This document shows, piece after piece, positions 1-9,954 of a DNA stretch of 64,000 bases. Made by a program: the position numbers and the translations under genes. A model generated the notes under the pieces. The model ran no database searches and was not told where the DNA came from. It was given only the letters and a program-made list of their open reading frames with translations. How positions within the stretch are numbered: position 1 is the stretch's first letter; the number at the start of each line of letters is the position of its first letter. The stretch comes from an uncultured Saprospiraceae bacterium (GTDB lineage: Bacteria > Bacteroidota > Bacteroidia > Chitinophagales > Saprospiraceae): NCBI GenBank assembly GCA_938015595.1, contig CALLPI010000002.1, positions 62,001 through 126,000 of the forward strand. The letters run 5' to 3'.

Positions 1-515
1 GCTGGATTCCTGCCGTCATTGCTGGCCGCACAGGTATTGGTATGAGCCAGCGCTTGCAGAGCTTTGTGCTTAATCCTAAAGAAAACCCCTTTAACGTGCT
101 GGAACCCGGTAAGCGCCCCCGCGTGACACTCACACCCAGCCTGGCACTCAAGGACGGCAAGCCCTTTCTCGCTTTTGCTGTGCAAGGCGGTGACACCCAG
201 GATCAAAACCTACTGCAGTTCTTCCTCAACATCGTAGAGTTTGGTATGACCGTGCAAGAAGCCTGCGAAGCGCCTAATATCAATAGCTACCAGATGTACA
301 GCTCCTTTGGCAAGCACGACGCCCGCCCCGGCGCCCTCACCCTCTCTACCGAAATACCCGACTGGACACGCCGCGAACTTCAGCAAATGGGCTACAAACT
401 TGACTTTGAGCGGCGCACCTCCGGCCCCATCAACGCCATCTTCTTCGACTGGAAAAACGGCGCTTTCCAGGGCGGCTCCAGCAACCACGGTGAAGACTAC
501 GGCATTGGATGGTGA
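1..515 (+). CDS. ggt: gamma-glutamyltransferase, C-terminal part (5' end outside window)
   Basis: The reading frame is already open at base 3 (residues WIPAVIAGRTGIGM) and ends at TGA 513-515, so only about the last 170 residues are present. The segment carries the small-subunit signature of the gamma-glutamyltranspeptidase family: NVLEPGKRPRVTLTPSLALKDG, followed by GGDTQDQNLLQFFLN and VEFGMTVQEA. Members are Ntn hydrolases that cleave gamma-glutamyl bonds, usually of glutathione, in the periplasm. The nucleophile Thr and the signal peptide lie upstream of the window. ATG 42 is an internal methionine, not the start. The gene converges on the minus-strand gene ending at 575. The family call is firm; the exact substrate is not shown. 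Confidence 0.9.
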   Translation, partial: WIPAVIAGRTGIGMSQRLQSFVLNPKENPFNVLEPGKRPRVTLTPSLALKDGKPFLAFAVQGGDTQDQNLLQFFLNIVEFGMTVQEACEAPNINSYQMYSSFGKHDARPGALTLSTEIPDWTRRELQQMGYKLDFERRTSGPINAIFFDWKNGAFQGGSSNHGEDYGIGW

Positions 516-574
516 TGAGGCATAGCTGCTCGCCGGGCAACCTGCAAACAAACAAGGATTAGCAAGGCATGCGG

Positions 575-3280
575 CTAACGCAGCAACAACACTTCACCGG
601 AGAACATGCGCGTGGTGCCATTGATCAATTCTACCTGGAGCTTATAGACATACACACCTGGGGCCACTGGCTGGCCATAGGCAGTGCCATCCCAGCCCAA
701 TAGCTCTCGATTGGGCTGAAAGTTAGTGGCTTCAAACAACTGCGCACCCCAGCGGTCATAAACGGAAAAATGCACAATGCGCGTTACCTGGTAGGGATTA
801 GCATACACTGCGAAGCGGTCGTTGTGACCGTCGTTATTGGGTGAAAAGGCGGTAGGCACGTACACATCCACGGCAAATAGGGTGTTTAATTCCATGCTAG
901 CTTCGTCAGTGCAGCCAAATACATCGCTGACGCGCAGGGTGTAGCGCTGGTCGGCCTGCACCGGGAGTTGAGGGTACAGGCAACGTTGGCAACTTAGGCC
1001 ATCGGGCGGTGACCACTCCACGGCAGCAATGAGTGATTCTGGTACGAGCAGACGCGGCTGGAGGGTCAGCAACTCGCCCAGGCGGGCGCGCATAGCAGTC
1101 GGTAGCTCAACAAGGCGGGTGCTTCGGGAGGGCATGAGCCAGTCTTGGCGCAAGGTGCACCCTACAGCATCCTGTATGAGCAGAGAATAGGCGCGGCCCG
1201 AAACAAGCTGGTCAAATAGCTCTGCATCCGAATCGGCTTGCTCACCGATGCCGTAGCGATAGGGCGGCACCCCCCCCGATGCACTGAAAACAAAAGCCGG
1301 ACGGCGCAGATCTTCGCAGGTAAAACGCGGTGCTGCCAGCGCAGGCGGCGAAGTCACTGCCAGCGCGGCGCTTTTTCGGCAGCCCTGGCTGTCGGTTACT
1401 TGCAGGATATAAGTGCCGGCTGGCAGCCCCTGCAGATGTAGCCCTGCACTGGGATCATGCGCCCACTGATGTGCAAAGGGCGGATTATCGCCTTGCAATA
1501 CAACGCGTATGACACCGGTGTGCTCCCCAAAACAGGCCACCGAAGTAATCTCCTCGGTTAGGCGTATGCGCATGAGCCGCAGCTCGGCACTACCTTCGGG
1601 TATGCCGCTGCACCAGGCGTCTCGGAATTCCGTCAGTTGGTATTGCCCTTCCTGAGTAGCTGGCAGAAAGTATGGATTAGTGCTGATGCCTTGTACTGAG
1701 GGTTGCGGTACTCCATTGACTGACCAGGACAGTTGCCAGGGCGGCTCGCCAGTGAAGGTAACGGCAAAACGCGCCGTATCCCCCTCGCATACCTGAGCGG
1801 CTCCACTCAGAAGCGCCCGTGGCGGCGTAATGATCTCTACAGTAGCAGTATCGGTAGCCTGGCTGCCGCAGGCGTCAGTTACAGTGACGACATACTGCGT
1901 GCGCTGCGCTGGCAACACCGTGACGGAATATCCTGTACTGCCCGAATTCCATTGAAAGGAGAACGGCGCGCGCCCACCCTGGGCCGTGGCCACAAGGGTG
2001 GCAGGCGACTGGTTGCACACAGCAGCATCCGAAACCGAGACCAACACAGGAGGCGGATCTACTATGTATATTATGGCAGTGTCACGATAGCAAGAGCAGG
2101 GAATATCTAACTCAACAATCAGATGCTCTGTGGGTTCTGGCAAGCCGTCATTGAGAATGGCAATGGGTAAATTGACTGATACCTGACCAGCAGGTATGGT
2201 GATGGAGCGCGGCAGCGGGGCAAAATCCTGCCCTTCTACAGCGGTAGACATAGCCGCCGAGACGCCGAAGTGCACCATGATAGGATTGGCCAGATTGCGC
2301 GTATCTACTCGGCGAAACTCCACGTAGGCGTCGCCGCAGCCCTCGTAGGCTACAGCATCGCTGTTGGCATGAGAAAAGCCTGTAATCTGCACAGCACCGC
2401 CAATATTGAAACTTTCCGCCTCCAGAAAAACGGCCGAGTCGTAGAAGTTGTCGCCCACATCAGCTACCAGCAGGCGCAGGTGGTAGGTCTGGCAGGGTAT
2501 GAGTTGGAGAGTGGCCGTGAGAGGGCGAGTGAAGCCGTCATACTGGATAAATGGCAGGTAGGGCGGGTTGACGGAGGGAATACCGCACTGCAGGGCATCA
2601 GCGGGCAATTCGTTGCGCACGAACCAAGTAGCATTGGTTTGGTGGTTGACAGAGTTGATGGACACAAAACTGTTGCTGCCAGGAATGAGTGCTACGTTTT
2701 GGGCATTGTTGGCAAAAGGGCCGCTAATGCCTGGCCCACTGATGAAAAAGCCGAATACGTCATTATAGACGCTACCCACAAACTCGCAGTATTCCTCGGA
2801 AGCAAACACATAGCGAAAGGTGACGAAAGAGTCCAGCGGTACAAAGTCAAACTCGAAGCCTACGCGGTCGCGCACATTGACACCAGCCAGGATGTTGAGG
2901 TCGGGGTCACCGCCAGTATAGTTGAAGTTACCACTTCGATCGGTTACGGTATTAGGCCCGGAGGCATGGGCAATTGGCCCGGTGGCAAATACGATGCCTT
3001 GCTCCAGGCCTATGACATGGCCGCCATTTTCAAAAAAGCCTATACCAGCACTGGGGCCGATGGCGCGGATATTGCTGATGTTATTGCAGCCGCCGCGCAC
3101 AAAGATGTTGCGCACCAGGTGCTCGATGCTAAACTGATTGGAAGTACGCACCGGCCCTCCACCTGGCGCTTGACTAACAGCGGGTAGGCTCAATGCCATA
3201 CCAAGCACTACGGACAGACCCAACCTGCAGGCTGCCGATATGTTTTTTGCACAAACCAGTCTATTCACACTCCATTGCAT
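575..3280 (-). CDS. Choice-of-anchor L domain protein with T9SS type B (CHU_C) sorting domain
   Basis: A 901-residue secreted protein. Residues 1-37 look like a long signal peptide ending near AVSQA. Residues about 45-290 match the choice-of-anchor L pattern (FSIEHLVRNIFVRGGC near the start, GIVFATGP, FVFASEEYCEFV). A Calx-beta-like stretch follows at about 300-405 (SITIPAGQVSVNLPIAILNDG, EPTEHLIVEL). After it come Ig/SprB-like segments with paired cysteines to about 790. The last 95 residues (FSPNNDGHNDRF, YDRWG, GWDG, PGVYVYKL) are a classic gliding-motility-type C-terminal domain that directs export by type IX secretion. The likely role is a cell-surface adhesin or matrix protein; this is inferred from domains only. 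It is transcribed alone, away from the 16-repeat gene. Confidence 0.9.
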   Translation of the reverse strand: MQWSVNRLVCAKNISAACRLGLSVVLGMALSLPAVSQAPGGGPVRTSNQFSIEHLVRNIFVRGGCNNISNIRAIGPSAGIGFFENGGHVIGLEQGIVFATGPIAHASGPNTVTDRSGNFNYTGGDPDLNILAGVNVRDRVGFEFDFVPLDSFVTFRYVFASEEYCEFVGSVYNDVFGFFISGPGISGPFANNAQNVALIPGSNSFVSINSVNHQTNATWFVRNELPADALQCGIPSVNPPYLPFIQYDGFTRPLTATLQLIPCQTYHLRLLVADVGDNFYDSAVFLEAESFNIGGAVQITGFSHANSDAVAYEGCGDAYVEFRRVDTRNLANPIMVHFGVSAAMSTAVEGQDFAPLPRSITIPAGQVSVNLPIAILNDGLPEPTEHLIVELDIPCSCYRDTAIIYIVDPPPVLVSVSDAAVCNQSPATLVATAQGGRAPFSFQWNSGSTGYSVTVLPAQRTQYVVTVTDACGSQATDTATVEIITPPRALLSGAAQVCEGDTARFAVTFTGEPPWQLSWSVNGVPQPSVQGISTNPYFLPATQEGQYQLTEFRDAWCSGIPEGSAELRLMRIRLTEEITSVACFGEHTGVIRVVLQGDNPPFAHQWAHDPSAGLHLQGLPAGTYILQVTDSQGCRKSAALAVTSPPALAAPRFTCEDLRRPAFVFSASGGVPPYRYGIGEQADSDAELFDQLVSGRAYSLLIQDAVGCTLRQDWLMPSRSTRLVELPTAMRARLGELLTLQPRLLVPESLIAAVEWSPPDGLSCQRCLYPQLPVQADQRYTLRVSDVFGCTDEASMELNTLFAVDVYVPTAFSPNNDGHNDRFAVYANPYQVTRIVHFSVYDRWGAQLFEATNFQPNRELLGWDGTAYGQPVAPGVYVYKLQVELINGTTRMFSGEVLLLR

Positions 3281-3340
3281 GGGCGCGCGTTTGTCGGATG
3301 GTGAGCAAGTAGCAGCGTTGCCTGGTTGAGGAGTTCTCTC

Positions 3341-3362
3341 TCTTTGTACAGGTACAAAGATA
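3341..3362 (-). promoter_or_regulatory. Palindrome overlapping a -7 box upstream of the choice-of-anchor L gene
   Basis: TCTTTGTAC (3341-3349), a 2-base spacer and GTACAAAGA (3352-3360) form a perfect 9-base inverted repeat. On the minus strand TATCTTTG (3355-3362) fits the Bacteroidota -7 consensus TAnnTTTG, so the palindrome covers the promoter of the gene starting at 3280. No TTTG -33 box is obvious. A repressor site is an inference. Confidence 0.45.
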
Positions 3363-3467
3363 CAATAAAAAAGACTGCCTGCACTGCACCAGGGTATAAA
3401 AGTTTGCCATCACGCCTAACTTAATAATACGCCCTGGCAAAGGGCACCGGCAAAGCTGGAATCAGGT

Positions 3468-3550
3468 GGCACCCGACCCTTGCTGCCTCGGCAGCACGCA
3501 GTTCAGGCAGTACAAATACCCCGGAGTCGGCAGCAGGCAAGCGGGTGTCC
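3468..3550. repeat. GC-rich imperfect long hairpin
   Basis: The arm at 3468-3487 (GGCACCCG..CTTG.CTGCC) pairs imperfectly with 3529-3550 (GGCAGCAGGCAAGCGGGTGTCC region), with a small internal palindrome GCTGCC-TC-GGCAGC at 3482-3495. Its composition is richer in G+C than the flanks. It could be a structured RNA or a relic of a mobile repeat. No known riboswitch motif was recognised. Confidence 0.3.
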
Positions 3551-3812
3551 GGCTCACGTTAGGCAACAATTTTCACATATGAAGTATGAAAACTGCAACT
3601 TTTTTCTGATTATTAGGCTCTTAGAAAAGGTAGGATATTTGGAATGCCTCAAAATAAAGCGAAGTGACGAAACTTTTGCCTGCCACGGGCTGCACATTGC
3701 GAGATATGAACTGTGCGTGAGCATAGCCGGTGTAGCAAAGTCAGTTGCACATTCGTGATAGCTTCTTGCCGCTTTGACAACTTCGTATTATACGGCATGC
3801 GTACACGATCAA

Positions 3813-3860
3813 CACCAAGTTTTATGCATGATTTACAGATGCTGTGCGCAAAACTTGGCG
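3813..3860. repeat. Dispersed palindromic element, degenerate copy A
   Basis: CCAAG (3815-3819) and CTTGGC (3854-3859) flank a 34-base loop starting TTTTATGCATGATTT and containing GATGCTGTGC. The same layout, with only about eight differences over the core, occurs at 40937-40981. The outer arms are poorly conserved here, as in a decayed copy. Confidence 0.55.
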
Positions 3861-4167
3861 AATCGAAGTGTAAGTTTCTGGCGAGAGACAAAAAAAAATA
3901 ACCCTGCCAAATGTACATAGAGAAAAAACTTATTAATTTCGCTGCATAATTTCGTGAGCATATATGTCAGGTATTATACCCAGGATGGCCCCCCGTTTCC
4001 CTCCACGCCTTCCTGTTTCCTGCTTGATGTGCGTATTCTCATTTTTTCGTCTATCCCACCATGGTGACTGAAGGCGTGAGGTCATTTCCTCATATCACTT
4101 CTATGCCTGCTTTGGAAAAATGATGTTTGTCAAATATTTGTACCAACCACAATAAACTACTTTTACC

Positions 4168-7100
4168 ATGATCCTGAAAAAAGTACTATCTGTTTTGCTA
4201 TGGCTGTTATTGGTAGGTATGCCAGCGCTGAATGCGCAAACCGGCGGTGCCTGCATAGAGGGTGCCGTAGTAAGCACGCGCTCGGGCGCCACGAGCATAG
4301 ATATATGCCAGGGCGATGGGCTTCCTGACATTTTCCGCTTCAAAACAGAGCCGGCGGCTATGCCGTTTGCCTACCTAATTACCGACGAAAATAATGTGAT
4401 ACTGGGAGTAAGCACTTCCAACATCATCAATTTGGAGGGCTACCCCGTGGGCACATTGCGCGTATGGGCGTTCTCTTACTTGGGGTTTATTACTGCCCAG
4501 ATAGGGCAAAGCGCTACCGCTGGCTCGCTTGCGCAAATATGCTCAGCACTATCGGCCAATTTTGTGACCGTAAATAGCGTGAATCCGCAAGGTGGCACAG
4601 TGAGCACCCTCCAAGGTGCTACCAGCGCATTTGCCTGTGTGGACAACACTGGCAGCGCAATAGTATCTTTCACTTCCTCCAATGCAGGCCCCAACTACTC
4701 CTTTGTGGTAACGAACGACGCCAACATCATAGTGGGCGTAGCTGTGAGCGGCAGTTTTGATTTTGGTACCGTTCCGCCAGGCAATTACCGAGTATGGGGC
4801 GTGGCTCATGCTGGCGCGCTCAACGCTACGGTGGGTGCCAACATCACCACCACACCGCTCTCTAATCAGTGCTTCGGCCTATCATCCAACTTTGTACGAG
4901 TACTACGCGCCAACGCCGACGGCGGCACGGTACGCACTATCAGCGGCGCTGCGGAAATTCGCTTCTGCCGCCTGCAAGATGCTACCTCGGTAGGCCTTAC
5001 CGCCGACCAGGCTGCACCGGCCAACTACGCCTACATTCTGACCAACCCAAGCAACATTGTAGTAGCCGTGCTGAGCAGCAATACCTTCAACCCCACAGGC
5101 CTAGCCCCCGGCGACTACCGCATCTGGGGCGTCTCTTATACTGGCAACCTGCTGGTACAGGCTGGCCAAAATGTGGCTACGGCTACTTTGGCCGACGGCT
5201 GCTTTGACTCCTCAGACAATTTCATCCCTGTCATTCTTCAAGATGTCAGAGGCGGCGAGATAGCTGTAGTCGGCGGTGCACCCGGCACACTATGCGTAGG
5301 TAATGATGATGCTGATGTGCTGGATTTTATAGCTGTCGGCCAAGGCGGTGGCAGCTATGCCTGGTTAGTGACCGACCATGCTGGCCAAACCGTGTTGAAC
5401 TCTAGCACCACCGGCAGCATTGATTTCAATACCTTTGATGCGGGCCGCGTGCTGGTATGGGGTCTCTCCTACACCGGCACCCTTTCAGTGCAGCCCGGAC
5501 AAAGCGTGGCTTCCTTACTGCAAAGCCTGCAGTGCGCTGATCTGTCCAGCAATTCCATTGCACTGACCTTGATACGCACCTCCGGCGGCAATGTGTCGTT
5601 GGTTGGCGGCGCCACTTCCATCAATATATGCACCGCCGACGGCCGCTCGGATGAGTTGAACTTTGAAACCGACTCCGATGCTGATGAGGCTTACGCTTTT
5701 GTAGTAACTGATGCCTCCAATAACATTATTGCTTTTTCGCCCTCTGGCGTGGTGGACTTTGAAGGCGCCGGCGTAGGCGTAGCGCGCGTGTGGGGGCTTT
5801 CCTACAGCGGCGACCTCATAGCCGCTATTGGTAGCAACGCCGCTACGACCACGCTGTCGAACGGCTGTTTCGACCTCTCTGACAACTTTGTGACCATCAA
5901 CCTACTGCGTGCCAAAGGTGGAAGAGTTTCCATCGAAGGTGGCGGCATGTTTGCTTCGCTATGCGTCAATGACGGCGTGGCCGATATGGTTACTTTCAGC
6001 AACAACTCCGGCTTTGCACCCAACTACGCTTACTTGGTTACCGACGAAGACAACAAGGTACTGCTAGTATCCAACTCCGAAATGATCAACTTCGAGGGCA
6101 CAGGGGCGGGTCTGGTACGCGTATGGGGAGTGGCTTACACTGGCAACTTGAGCGTTGAGCCTGGCGACAACGCCGCCGAGGTAGCGCTGTCTACTGAGTG
6201 CTATGAACTTTCGGAAAACTTTGTGCTCATCCGCAAGGAAACCGTCAATGGCGGCAGAGTGCAAACACTGCTGGGACAGACCAGCCTGGAGTTTTGTGGC
6301 GGCGACGGCTTCCCTGACAACGTAGTATATTTCTCCAATACACAAGCACTGGGTGACTACGTGTTCCTCATTACTGATGCCAACAATGTAGTGCTGGTGG
6401 TCAACCCACTAAACACCATTGACTTTGAAAATTTCGGCTCTGGCGTTTTCCGTATTTGGGGGCTCTCCTACACAGGTACACTTTTGGCCGAGGTGGGGGA
6501 CATTGCCCCCTCTGCGCAATTGGCCGAGCAATGCTTTGCCTTGTCGGAAAACTTTATTGAAGTACGCGTAACAGCAGTGGACGGCGGCCAGATATCCCTA
6601 CAAAATGGCGATGACTTCTTCCGCGCTTGCGGTGGCGACGGCGTCGAGGATATCCCTTTGGTGACCAGCACGGCCAACGACCCTCAAGTGGCCTACACCT
6701 GGCTACTGACCGATGAATTTAACGACATCATCGCCGTGTCCAATACAGCCAATTTTGATCTCGATGGATTTGCGCCTGGCGAATACCGAATCTGGGGACT
6801 GGGCTACGCCGGAAACCTGCTGGCCGCACCTGGGCAAAATGCTGGCAGCACAGCACTGGCCGACGACTGCTTCTCTTTGTCGCTCAACTTCATCGAAGTT
6901 GTGGTGGACATCACCCTTGGCGGTACCATTGCGGATGAAAACGGCCGCGATACCATAGCGGTGTGCATAGGCGACGGCTCTGACTCGGCCGCTACTTTTG
7001 AAACTACAGGGCAGAGCACCGAAGAATACATATATGTACTCACCGACGAGGAAAACCGCATTGTGCGCCTGTCCAACGGCAATTCAATACTGTTTGATGA

Positions 7101-9885
7101 AGACCTCCCCCATGGCGTCTATCGCGTGTGGGGCCTAGCTTACAGCGGTACCCTCATCGCTCAATTGGGCGACGACGCCGACGAAGCAGAACTCTCTGAC
7201 GGCTGCTACAGCTTGTCTGAAAACTTCGTGCCAGTACTTGTGGGCTCGCCAGATGGCGGATTTCTGACTTTTGACAATGGCGATACTGAGTACATCATCT
7301 GCCCTGACGACAACGTGGCCGACGTGCTGACTTTCAATACCAACAGCACTGCTACTCAGTTTTATGTATATCTCATTACCGATGCCAACAATACCATACT
7401 GGACATCATCACCGGCAATGAATACAACTTTGACATAGCTGGCTACGACGAGATCCGAGTATGGGGCTTGTCGTACGCGGGCAATCTTCTGGCAGATATT
7501 GGTATGATGATAGAACCCGATACACCACTATCGGATGAGTGCTTTGAGTTAAGCGACGAAGCCTTGCGCGTGCTGCGCCAGACACCCGACGGCGGTCGTA
7601 TCACCCTGGTAGATGGCAGTACCAGCATTTCTTCTTGCGCCGGCGCGCAGTCTGACGAGTTGTTTTTTGTGAACGACACTGACTTTGTAGGCAACTACGT
7701 CTTTGTCATAACTTCCACCAGCAACGTCATTCTTGATTTTGCCACAGGCAATAGCTACGATTTCAGCGCCTTGAGCAACGATACCCTGCGCGTATGGGGG
7801 CTGGCTTACACGGGCAACGTACTGGCTGCCATAGGCGATGATGCCGCCACTACCGAACTGACCGATGGCTGCTACGACCTGTCAGACAACTTCATCACGG
7901 TGTTCCGCGCCAATCCGGTAGGTGGCCTCCTGGTGACGCCCGACGGTCAAACGCAATATCTGCGCTGTGCCGGCGACGATGATCCCGACCTGATCACCTT
8001 TACCGTACAGGGTGCTTCCAATGCCCCCTACGTCTTTCTCATTACCGACGACAACAACTATCTCATTGGCCTGTCCACCCAGCCGCGCATAGATCTGGAC
8101 AACGCCATCAACGGTGTGTTCCGCGTATATGGGCTGTCTTACACAGGTGTGTTCCAGTTGTTCCCGGGCGACAGTATCTTCGGCCCCATTCCTGCAGCTT
8201 CGGGCTGTTTCCAATTCTCTGAAAACTTTATTGAAATCAACAATGTACGCGTAAATGGTGGCATCCTAAGCGGCAGCGACAACCGCACGGTGTTTTACAC
8301 CTGCCCTGCCGACGGTGTACCCGACGTAATTACCTTTTCCAACAACTCCAATGCACCCAACGCCACCTACGCCTATCTGTTTACCACCGAAGACAACATT
8401 ATTACTGGCCTGACTTTCCAGAACTCTTTCAACTTTGACATTGCCGGCGTCGGAGTCACCAGGATATGGGGCGTTTCCTACACGGGCAACTTTACGGCCA
8501 CCTTTGGAGACAACGCAGCCACGGCGATGCTCTCCGACCAGTGCTTCGACCTGTCCGACAACTTCATCACTGTCATTCGCGACGTACCATCGGGCGGGAT
8601 GGTTTCTGTAGCCGGTGGTAGCGCCAGCATTGTATTTTGTAATGGCATTGACAACCCCATCGTGCAAATCAATACCAGCAGCGCTTCGTTGGCAGCTTAT
8701 ATTTACGTGCTAACGGATGCCTTCAACGACATTCTAGCCTTCTCTGCCAACGGACAATTTGATCTCTCCAGCCTGGCGCCAGGCGAGTACCGCATCTGGG
8801 GGATATCTTACACTGGCACGCTTAATTTGAACACGCAGAATCTGTTGGATGTAAGCCTGGGCAGCAGTTGCCTGGAGATTTCGGCTAACTTCATCGCCGT
8901 GACGGTCACACCGCCGGTAGTGGGGGGTACACTTCGTGCCAACGGCGACTTGACCAACATTACCTTCTGCCCCGCCGACGGTATCCCCGATGTGGTGGAG
9001 GTCTCAACCGACAGCCCTACGCCGGCCGACCAATACCGCCTGGTAGTGACCAATGTGAGCGGCTTGGTGTTCATTCCTGACCTAATGGGCAACGCTATTG
9101 ACTTTGACGGCGCCGGCACAGGCGAGTACCGCATCTATGCTATTGCTTTTACTGGGAACTACCTGGTGGACATCGGCATGAACATCAACACGGCCACCCT
9201 GGCCACCGGCTGCTCCCAAGTATCGAGCAACTTCATTCGCATCACCAGCGCTGAAGCCGACGGTGGCGATGTGACCACCACACAAGGCCAGACCTTCCTG
9301 CTGCTAGATACCAACGACGGCGAGCCGGACTCGGTGTCGTTCGTCAACTCTGGCACGCCACTCCTGCCGTACATCTACATTCTGACCGATGATCAAAACA
9401 TTGTTCTGGAATACTTGAACGGCAATATCTACAACTTTGAAGGCCGCCAGGAGCAAACCTTGCACGTGTGGGGATTGTCGTACTTCGGCACAGCGCCCAC
9501 GGCTACAGGCGTGCCTATTAACAGCCTGGCCTCCCCACAGACCTGCTCCGACCTATCGAACACGTATGTGACTATCTCTACCTTGCCGCCGTTCTCGCCC
9601 GATGACGAAGGGCAAGCCGCCGCGCTGCGTGCCACAGTTCAGCCCAATCCGGCGGCAGAGCGCGTCACGGTGAATGTTTGGTCAAAAGACAACAACGGCG
9701 CACCAATACACATTCTGCTGCTAGACGGTGCTGGCAGATTGCGCATGCAGTACCGCATAGAAAAAGCTGCTGACTTCCAGCAAGTGGAGCTCGACATTAG
9801 CCAACTGGAAAACGGCGTTTATACCGTGCAATTGCGCAGCGAGAAGGAAGCGAATACGCTGCGTCTAGTGAAGAGCAGGCCTTGA
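4168..9885 (+). CDS. Giant secreted repeat protein with T9SS type A sorting domain
   Basis: 1905 residues. Residues 1-23 (MILKKVLSVLLWLLLVGMPALNA) are a signal peptide. Sixteen tandem units of about 110 residues follow to about residue 1795. Each has the pattern GG-x-V/I...C-x2-DG-x2-D...F, then YAYLVTD-x2-N, then INFEG, then RVWGLSYTGNL, then C-F/Y-x-LS-x-NF. Two cysteines per unit suggest one disulfide each. In the sixteenth unit the first cysteine is replaced (LLLDTNDGEPD), leaving one unpaired. The last 80 or so residues (QPNPAAERVTV, LLDGAGRL, LENGVYTVQL) are a T9SS type A sorting and anchoring domain. I do not recognise the repeat as a named family. A surface-exposed structural or adhesive role is inferred. 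The possible promoter is TTTG 4137-4140 with TACTTTTA 4158-4165. Confidence 0.9.
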   Translation: MILKKVLSVLLWLLLVGMPALNAQTGGACIEGAVVSTRSGATSIDICQGDGLPDIFRFKTEPAAMPFAYLITDENNVILGVSTSNIINLEGYPVGTLRVWAFSYLGFITAQIGQSATAGSLAQICSALSANFVTVNSVNPQGGTVSTLQGATSAFACVDNTGSAIVSFTSSNAGPNYSFVVTNDANIIVGVAVSGSFDFGTVPPGNYRVWGVAHAGALNATVGANITTTPLSNQCFGLSSNFVRVLRANADGGTVRTISGAAEIRFCRLQDATSVGLTADQAAPANYAYILTNPSNIVVAVLSSNTFNPTGLAPGDYRIWGVSYTGNLLVQAGQNVATATLADGCFDSSDNFIPVILQDVRGGEIAVVGGAPGTLCVGNDDADVLDFIAVGQGGGSYAWLVTDHAGQTVLNSSTTGSIDFNTFDAGRVLVWGLSYTGTLSVQPGQSVASLLQSLQCADLSSNSIALTLIRTSGGNVSLVGGATSINICTADGRSDELNFETDSDADEAYAFVVTDASNNIIAFSPSGVVDFEGAGVGVARVWGLSYSGDLIAAIGSNAATTTLSNGCFDLSDNFVTINLLRAKGGRVSIEGGGMFASLCVNDGVADMVTFSNNSGFAPNYAYLVTDEDNKVLLVSNSEMINFEGTGAGLVRVWGVAYTGNLSVEPGDNAAEVALSTECYELSENFVLIRKETVNGGRVQTLLGQTSLEFCGGDGFPDNVVYFSNTQALGDYVFLITDANNVVLVVNPLNTIDFENFGSGVFRIWGLSYTGTLLAEVGDIAPSAQLAEQCFALSENFIEVRVTAVDGGQISLQNGDDFFRACGGDGVEDIPLVTSTANDPQVAYTWLLTDEFNDIIAVSNTANFDLDGFAPGEYRIWGLGYAGNLLAAPGQNAGSTALADDCFSLSLNFIEVVVDITLGGTIADENGRDTIAVCIGDGSDSAATFETTGQSTEEYIYVLTDEENRIVRLSNGNSILFDEDLPHGVYRVWGLAYSGTLIAQLGDDADEAELSDGCYSLSENFVPVLVGSPDGGFLTFDNGDTEYIICPDDNVADVLTFNTNSTATQFYVYLITDANNTILDIITGNEYNFDIAGYDEIRVWGLSYAGNLLADIGMMIEPDTPLSDECFELSDEALRVLRQTPDGGRITLVDGSTSISSCAGAQSDELFFVNDTDFVGNYVFVITSTSNVILDFATGNSYDFSALSNDTLRVWGLAYTGNVLAAIGDDAATTELTDGCYDLSDNFITVFRANPVGGLLVTPDGQTQYLRCAGDDDPDLITFTVQGASNAPYVFLITDDNNYLIGLSTQPRIDLDNAINGVFRVYGLSYTGVFQLFPGDSIFGPIPAASGCFQFSENFIEINNVRVNGGILSGSDNRTVFYTCPADGVPDVITFSNNSNAPNATYAYLFTTEDNIITGLTFQNSFNFDIAGVGVTRIWGVSYTGNFTATFGDNAATAMLSDQCFDLSDNFITVIRDVPSGGMVSVAGGSASIVFCNGIDNPIVQINTSSASLAAYIYVLTDAFNDILAFSANGQFDLSSLAPGEYRIWGISYTGTLNLNTQNLLDVSLGSSCLEISANFIAVTVTPPVVGGTLRANGDLTNITFCPADGIPDVVEVSTDSPTPADQYRLVVTNVSGLVFIPDLMGNAIDFDGAGTGEYRIYAIAFTGNYLVDIGMNINTATLATGCSQVSSNFIRITSAEADGGDVTTTQGQTFLLLDTNDGEPDSVSFVNSGTPLLPYIYILTDDQNIVLEYLNGNIYNFEGRQEQTLHVWGLSYFGTAPTATGVPINSLASPQTCSDLSNTYVTISTLPPFSPDDEGQAAALRATVQPNPAAERVTVNVWSKDNNGAPIHILLLDGAGRLRMQYRIEKAADFQQVELDISQLENGVYTVQLRSEKEANTLRLVKSRP

Positions 9886-9910
9886 TACACAAATGCCATT
9901 GAAAAACAAA

Positions 9911-9942
9911 GAGGGCGTGTACGCTACAGCGTGTGCGCCCTC
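9911..9942 (+). terminator. Hairpin after the 16-repeat gene
   Basis: GAGGGCG (9911-9917) pairs with CGCCCTC (9936-9942), 26 bases after the stop at 9885. The following T-tract is weak (TTACATCTTTGTT). It is placed where a terminator is expected, and it shows that the GTG at 9933, inside the stem, is an unlikely start for the next gene. Confidence 0.4.
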
Positions 9943-9954
9943 TTACATCTTTGT

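Larger units (their letters stand above)
3363..4136. other. Long non-coding region with hairpin and repeat
   Basis: About 0.8 kb without a convincing gene. Small frames at 3480-3758 and 3649-3918 have no family features and cross structured repeats. The region holds a GC-rich imperfect hairpin (3468-3550), one copy of a dispersed palindromic element (3813-3860), and otherwise AT-rich sequence leading to the promoter region of the gene at 4168. Confidence 0.6.

Noticed and set aside
2270-3187. 305-residue plus-strand frame
   Set aside because: It is antisense to the well-supported choice-of-anchor L gene and has no family features; a shadow of its codon bias.
3480-3918. Two overlapping small frames in the 3.4-3.9 kb gap
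   Set aside because: They run through hairpin and repeat sequence, overlap each other on opposite strands and have no protein-like pattern.
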